The notes below the pieces were generated by a model, which saw only the letters and a list, made by a program, of their open reading frames with translations, had not been told where the DNA came from and did not search any database. The position numbers were made by a program, and so were the translations under genes. From positions 1,374,223 to 1,438,222 of the forward strand of contig NC_018262.1 in NCBI RefSeq assembly GCF_000227135.1: 64,000 bases of DNA, given 5' to 3'. Every line of letters begins with the position of its first letter. The stretch's first letter is position 1. Shown here one piece after another: positions 58,564 to 64,000 of the stretch. Source of the DNA: Leishmania donovani. Its lineage: Eukaryota; Euglenozoa; Kinetoplastea; Trypanosomatida; Trypanosomatidae.

Positions 58564-60796
58564 CTGCGCGTGCGTGTGTGTGTGAGGGGGGAAGTGGATA
58601 TGTATGGAAGTAGAAGAGTGGTGGTGGGAGGGTACCTCTATGTGGCTTGAGAGCACAGGACCACCGTTCTCTCTCTATCGCGTCAATTCTATGCAACTCT
58701 GGTCTATTGGAACACGCATGCACAGATGCGCGCTCACGCCTTCTCGCTGTCACCCGCCCCCCCCAAAAAAAAAGCGAGCGATCCAAAATTCGAGCTGCCC
58801 CGCGTGAGGAATCGCCTGGGCGTGTGCACGTGCAGTATTCAAGTAAGCGAGTTAACGGAACCGAGGCTCGCTTTTTTTATTCTGTGAGAAGAGGGTCACA
58901 ATCTCCGCGTCTCGTTTTTGTTCCTTTTTTTCTTCTCTACCCGATTCGGGTGCGCGATAGGTGCCGTATACGTTATGGGTGTGTGTGTGCCAACGGCCTG
59001 GTATCAGGGAAAACGAGAGAGAGAGATGGTCGAGCCATTTGGAGAGGAAGACGTGCATCACGAGGAACAAGATAAGCAGGCAGTTGGAAAGCCCCGTTGA
59101 TGCACTCACAGAGAGGAGAGTCGCCAGTGAGCCGTCGCCACACGCACAAAGGCGCGCTGGAGCAAGCCGGAAGGAGGGTCCGTGCATTTAAACATACTCG
59201 CACGCCCTTCTGGTGATCACTTTTCCATCAAAGAAGGGATGTTCCTTTTCCTTCCCCACCGAGTTATTCAGCATGCACTTGGGGGAAAAACTAAAAGAAT
59301 GCGAGGGTACTCATGACCGATTCGAACACCTGCAAAGTGCGCGTGAGAAAGACAAGGTGCCCTCACACACCACGCAGAGAAGAAAACGGCCCCATCATCC
59401 TTGACATCTAGGCAGACAACAAGAAAAAAGTGCAACGCGTGAAGCGCACACATTTCTTTCCGCGCGCACGTTTCTTTCGTTCGCCGCGTTCAGGTACTCT
59501 CAAACGCACAAAAAGGCAGAAAGCCCCCACCCCACCCCCACCCACTCCCACCTCCTCTCCCCCAAAAAAAACCGAAAAAAGAAAAACTAAAGAAGAAGAT
59601 TGAAAAGAATAAAAGCAGAGGAGAGCAGAGGTAATACACAAGGCCCGTATTCTGTTGTGATCCCCGTCATTTTTTTTTTGTTAGAGGGGGAGGGGCCTTT
59701 GGCTTCCATATGAAAGCGAGAGAAAAACACAGCGAGGTGTAAGAAGACCCCCACCTTCCCCTTCCAATTCATTCCTCTCCGCCTGTGTGTACCTTGGTGT
59801 GAGTGTCAGACTTGATTGCTGGCCGTCTTTTCCTCCTCCCGGCGCCGCTCGCCGTTCCCGTCGCCACCACCCCACGTCACCTCATTCGTGGCGCATTGGG
59901 GCGGGGAGGGAGAGAGGGAAAGAAAGACTACGAAGCCCTAATAGCCGCCGGTATATGTATGCACATATAGATAGTTAAGAAATTGCGCGTTTTTTGAGGT
60001 GAAAAGGAGAGGGAGGTGTGTAGTAGGCTGTAAAGAACGAAGCTGAGGCGGTGGTGGTGGTGGTCTGGGAAGCTGAAGGAGGGGAAAAGGGGAGAAGTCG
60101 ACACTTAGGGGGACGCGGGACACTAGACACGCACACTTTTGCTCTCCCACACATTCCTCATGCCCAGACGCTCACCGTATTCGTCCACTTTCTATCTTCT
60201 CACTTTACCTTTCCCACACTATTCCCGCCCAAAGTGCAGTTGCCGTACCGCAAGCAAACAAGTCGGTGGCTCACTCTACAGGTGTGAGCGACATCACCTC
60301 CGGCCACTTGACTCTTGGCCATCCTCGAGGCCGTTTGTCTCGCAACCTCTCCCGTGCGCCTTTCCAAGGCTTGCTCTTCCCAACGACTGAAGCCATTTTG
60401 ACGACTCCCCTGAACCTGCAAACGAGGAAGAAGGCCGACACACAGGCCAACTCAACATTGCAGATAAAAAAGAAAATTAAATCAAACAGAGCACGGTGAA
60501 GACTTCTTCGCCATCATACAAGACCTACGACACGCGCACACAGTGCCTTGCGTACAGGCAACGATGCAAGTGAGAATAAAAAAAAAGAGGGCCATACAGC
60601 GTATGAAAAACAGTTGCGCTCTCTTTCCCCCATTTGACCTCTTCGACGGAAGAAAACTGAAACAAGAAATTCCTTTCGTTGCGAGGGCACGTATCCACAC
60701 GCGCCCACGCACACTGCTCTGTTCCTCAGTCTTTGTGTTGCTGATGGCGACGATCGAACTTTTCGCTTCTTTCTCCCCCTCCTTTACCTATCTTTG
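58564..60796. other. 2.2-kb gene-free region upstream of SMC1
   Basis: No supported gene on either strand. It contains TG runs (58570-58582), C/A-rich tracts (59524-59582), a T-run (59670-59679) and G/A-rich blocks. It extends to the retroelement, so the right end of the window lacks protein genes for at least 5.4 kb. This could be a strand-switch or transcription-start region or simply a repeat-rich spacer. Confidence 0.45.
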
Positions 60797-61144
60797 ATGA
60801 CGCCAGCCACCTCACCGTTGTATCAGCGTTCGGTGCTCACCCTGCGAGGAGGCCAACAGCCTGCAGCCTACCCCTTGGACACGGCTGCGGACTCTCGGTG
60901 TCGGAGAGGAGGTCTGCGCGGGTGATGTGCCGAAGGCACTTGCAGCCATGATCAAGCTTGTGCCAGCCCGCCACGCATCTTGCCGACAATTCAGCAGACC
61001 GACGCATCCGCCTCCAGCTTCTCTGCTTTAGCTGCGTTGCGGTGATGTTGAGCGTAATCCTGGGCCGAGCCTGCGCTTTATGCACAGCGGAGTTGCGATG
61101 GGTTGAGCGATGCCAGACGGTGTTGACTGACCCGCCTCCTCGTC
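60797..61144. repeat. 348-bp duplicate, probably an assembly artefact (copy 1)
   Basis: Identical to 61244-61591 and ending at a 99-N gap. It carries the 5' end of the DIRE-like element, including the 2A-like motif at 61041-61067. Confidence 0.9.
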
Positions 61145-61243
61145 NNNNNNNNNNNNNNNNNNNNNNNNNNNNNNNNNNNNNNNNNNNNNNNNNNNNNNNN
61201 NNNNNNNNNNNNNNNNNNNNNNNNNNNNNNNNNNNNNNNNNNN
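61145..61243. other. assembly gap (99 N)
   Basis: Lies between the two copies of the 348-bp duplicate; probably artificial. Confidence 0.99.
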
Positions 61244-61487
61244 ATGACGCCAGCCACCTCACCGTTGTATCAGCGTTCGGTGCTCACCCTGCGAGGAGGC
61301 CAACAGCCTGCAGCCTACCCCTTGGACACGGCTGCGGACTCTCGGTGTCGGAGAGGAGGTCTGCGCGGGTGATGTGCCGAAGGCACTTGCAGCCATGATC
61401 AAGCTTGTGCCAGCCCGCCACGCATCTTGCCGACAATTCAGCAGACCGACGCATCCGCCTCCAGCTTCTCTGCTTTAGCTGCGTTGC

Positions 61488-61514
61488 GGTGATGTTGAGC
61501 GTAATCCTGGGCCG
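61488..61514 (+). other. 2A-like (ribosome-skipping) motif remnant
   Basis: Translates as GDVERNPGP, fitting the D-V/I-E-x-N-P-G-P consensus. L1Tc and ingi elements carry such a motif at the N-terminus of their polyprotein. A TAG codon lies four codons upstream of the G in the same frame. Confidence 0.8.
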
Positions 61515-62411
61515 AGCCTGCGCTTTATGCACAGCGGAGTTGCGATGGGTTGAGCGATGCCAGACGGTGTTGACTGACCCGCCTCCTCGTCGAATCTACG
61601 ATACAAGTCTGCACTCCGCAAGAGACGCATTCCACCACCACAGGCCCGTAGGGCATGCGGCCTCCCGAGCTTTCAGCGGTCTCGTGTGGAAAGAGAAGCA
61701 CGGCTGTGGCGTCTCCGCGCTCATACAGGAGGACATACGTAGAGGTGTAGGCCCCCCTCCCTTGTTCTCCAGGACGAGGTTGCAGCGGCTACGGCCTGGC
61801 TTTGCTGCGACGACCCTACCCGGCGGATGCACTTCATGCCGGGCTACACACTTGAGAGTGACGCTGGTGGCACGGGAAGTTCTCGATCAGACATCAAGCG
61901 GCGTTGCACCCACTCCTCAGGTTATGGGAACAGACACCAACTCGCGCCGCCGGGGTGTGCGGCGGGAAACGGCGGCTCAACCGGGCTGGAACCCTCCGTC
62001 CTCGCCCCCGCGCGATGGGCCCGAGGGCAAACACCTGGCGCCCGCGAGCGGTGGGGGAGGGCATGCGGCGGACGTATCTGGGCACAAGTGCTGGCGCTGC
62101 CGGCCCGTCGCGTGCGCCTCTCATTTCAGTCTGCCTGTGGCCATTGCGGATGGGCGCACCACGGCGAGGTTGGCAGGCTTGCCGGATCGGCAGTGGCAGA
62201 GGAGCCGGCGCCGACTGCGTGGATCACGCGCCTGGTCGCCGGCCTCAGACGCCAGGCCGACATCGCCCGAAACCGCGATACACGATGCGGCACGCTGAGA
62301 CAAGAGGTGCTTGGCGGCAGCCGTCCCACACCAGAGGAGCAGGGATGCTGAGCTCACGGTACGACGGGCGGCCATCCTCGCACAGGTCCGCGCGGGCACC
62401 CCGTCCATGCA

Positions 62412-63031
62412 NNNNNNNNNNNNNNNNNNNNNNNNNNNNNNNNNNNNNNNNNNNNNNNNNNNNNNNNNNNNNNNNNNNNNNNNNNNNNNNNNNNNNNNNN
62501 NNNNNNNNNNNNNNNNNNNNNNNNNNNNNNNNNNNNNNNNNNNNNNNNNNNNNNNNNNNNNNNNNNNNNNNNNNNNNNNNNNNNNNNNNNNNNNNNNNNN
62601 NNNNNNNNNNNNNNNNNNNNNNNNNNNNNNNNNNNNNNNNNNNNNNNNNNNNNNNNNNNNNNNNNNNNNNNNNNNNNNNNNNNNNNNNNNNNNNNNNNNN
62701 NNNNNNNNNNNNNNNNNNNNNNNNNNNNNNNNNNNNNNNNNNNNNNNNNNNNNNNNNNNNNNNNNNNNNNNNNNNNNNNNNNNNNNNNNNNNNNNNNNNN
62801 NNNNNNNNNNNNNNNNNNNNNNNNNNNNNNNNNNNNNNNNNNNNNNNNNNNNNNNNNNNNNNNNNNNNNNNNNNNNNNNNNNNNNNNNNNNNNNNNNNNN
62901 NNNNNNNNNNNNNNNNNNNNNNNNNNNNNNNNNNNNNNNNNNNNNNNNNNNNNNNNNNNNNNNNNNNNNNNNNNNNNNNNNNNNNNNNNNNNNNNNNNNN
63001 NNNNNNNNNNNNNNNNNNNNNNNNNNNNNNN
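62412..63031. other. assembly gap (620 N)
   Basis: Falls inside the DIRE-like element, where reverse transcriptase and RNase H would be. The length is an estimate of the assembler. Confidence 0.99.
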
Positions 63032-63456
63032 GTGAAGCGACCGAGGGCGAAGCATGGCACGCAGGCAGGGGGTGCGCAGGGCCACCGAGGGCCCTGACCT
63101 GAGGCTGGCCAACGTCCTCCTCGAGCTCATCCGGCATGTCACCTTGACCACTCCCCTATTACCCGCACGACAGACGCCACCGCCTCCGCCCTCGAGCAGG
63201 AGCATGGGCGCGGCCCGCGTTGGATCAGGCCATGCAGCTCACCCATGTCCGTGGGACGCCCGCCGCGCAGCACGCACCCGAGGAAGGGACGAGCAAGGAC
63301 AGGAAGTGCCCGTGCGGCGTATGGCCCGATGCGAAGGCAGGCGGCTCGTCCTAGACGCCCAGGATGCAGCTGTAACCCCCCCCCCTACGGAGACGGGTGA
63401 GCTGTGGTTGTATGCGTCTATTTTTGTCACTTGCTCGCGGCAGAATGGCACGGTAA
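63032..63456 (+). repeat. 3' end shared with the copy at 45171-45597
   Basis: Differs from the other copy by only a few substitutions and a C-run length change (near 63369-63383). Followed by an A-rich tail. Confidence 0.8.
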
Positions 63457-64000
63457 AAAAAAATAAATAAAAAACTATACATGTATAGACGCTGGTGCTG
63501 CCGTTGTTTTAAAGGTGGAAAAGGGGGGAGGAGGGTTACCCAAGAAAATAGGACCTCCTCTACTTTTCTCAGCGGAAGAGGCGCGACGCAGAAGAAAAGA
63601 CAAGAAAAGACTGATGGTGTTTTCAGTAAAGGATCGAATGCGGAAAAACGGCCAGTGAGTGTGAAGATGAATGCACGACACTGGTATATGGTTGCTTGAC
63701 AAGACGAAAAGAGCGAAGATCGCGAGGAAGTTTCTGATAGAAATACACATATATATATATATATATAAACATGAACTACTGCTGCTGCCAGCGTTCCACG
63801 TGAGAAGGGGAGACCAAACAGAATCGAAGATGAGCACATCAAGGAGCTGCATACAGTTTGCTTTTTGCCGATGTTGTCCCCTCAGCTTGCCCATCAAGGC
63901 AGCAGCAAAATGCATGATAAGCAGGATGTGGAAAACAACGCAGAGGACAAAACACGAACACACGCACACACTGTCATAATAGAGATACCGGGGATCAAAA
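63457..64000. other. window end, no gene seen
   Basis: Follows the DIRE tail. It holds an AT microsatellite (63747-63767) and A/G-rich DNA. No supported gene. Confidence 0.5.

Larger units (their letters stand above)
61244..63456 (+). mobile_element. degenerate ingi/L1Tc-type non-LTR retrotransposon (DIRE-like)
   Basis: The 5' end (from 61244, duplicated at 60797) begins with 'ccagccacctcacc' and 'gaggaggc' blocks that resemble the start signature of ingi/L1Tc elements as I remember it. A 2A-like motif GDVERNPGP follows at 61488-61514. Endonuclease traces come next: QETH at 61619-61630, as in APE-type nucleases, and GVSALIQEDI at 61708-61737. The three traces lie in three different frames, and a stop codon (TAG) precedes the 2A motif in its own frame, so the element is inactive. 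The reverse transcriptase region falls in the gap at 62412-63031. The 3' end (63032-63456) matches 45171-45597 and ends in an A-rich tail at 63454-63475. Confidence 0.75.

Noticed and set aside
59310..59330. tRNA B-box-like sequence on the minus strand
   Set aside because: 'gttcgaatc' is present but the flanking bases do not form a T-stem, and no A-box or acceptor stem is seen.
61904..63137. Open frames across the 620-N gap on both strands
   Set aside because: Same artefact; only the short retroelement traces in separate frames are supportable.
1..64000. CRISPR arrays, operons, bacterial promoters and ribosome binding sites
   Set aside because: The window is trypanosomatid nuclear DNA; the repeats are dinucleotide or homopolymer microsatellites and retroelements.

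Overview
This window looks like chromosomal DNA from a trypanosomatid, most probably Leishmania. All 18 supported protein genes are intron-less and lie on the minus strand, which is the layout of one long polycistronic transcription unit read from right (about 58.6 kb) to left (about 2.3 kb). Upstream of many start codons, read on the minus strand, there is a polypyrimidine tract followed by an AG, as expected for spliced-leader trans-splicing. Intergenic DNA is full of TG, AT and homopolymer microsatellites. The retroelements are degenerate members of the ingi/L1Tc clade (SIDER-like and DIRE-like), as in Leishmania. The exact species cannot be settled from the sequence alone; the subgenus Viannia is a guess.

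Layout from left to right (transcription runs right to left): 1-2.35 kb holds no gene and an old, diverged SIDER-like copy downstream of 6PGDH. 2.35-14.0 kb: 6-phosphogluconate dehydrogenase, an RsmI-type rRNA methyltransferase with a mitochondrial-looking N-terminus, and a 2297-residue THADA/Trm732-like protein. 14.0-16.7 kb has no credible gene. 16.7-34.96 kb: a DEAH-helicase-like protein that has lost every catalytic motif, a cap-4 type 2'-O-methyltransferase, an unknown protein, a CDC50/LEM3 flippase subunit, a predicted mitochondrial unknown, a small possibly Swi5-like protein, another unknown, and an RPA3-like OB protein. 35.8-36.6 kb is a fresh SIDER-like element next to the XPC/Rad4 gene (36.6-39.3 kb). 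39.3-44.1 kb is visibly AT-richer and holds a class I peroxidase-like protein with a changed active site and a malonyl-CoA:ACP transacylase. 44.1-46.1 kb is a retroelement cluster with near-identical inverted SIDER arms around a gap and a DIRE 3' end. 46.7-58.6 kb: an unusual Pro-rich protein with an internal duplication, a probable mitoribosomal mS26-like protein, a FYVE-finger protein and cohesin SMC1. 60.8-63.46 kb is a decayed ingi-type element that still shows a 2A-like motif and endonuclease traces in three different frames.

Functionally the genes fall into three loose groups: genome maintenance (SMC1, XPC/Rad4, RPA3-like, possible Swi5-like), RNA processing and translation (cap methyltransferase, RsmI, THADA/Trm732-like, mS26-like, pseudo-helicase), and mitochondrial or metabolic proteins (6PGDH, malonyl transacylase, peroxidase-like protein). 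In trypanosomatids such neighbours share a transcript but are not functional operons.

The assembly has five N-gaps, all in or beside repeats. Two of them are flanked by exact duplicates of 316 and 348 bp, which are almost certainly unmerged contig ends and not biology. Several predicted open frames begin at GTG or TTG; I moved these starts to the first supported ATG.
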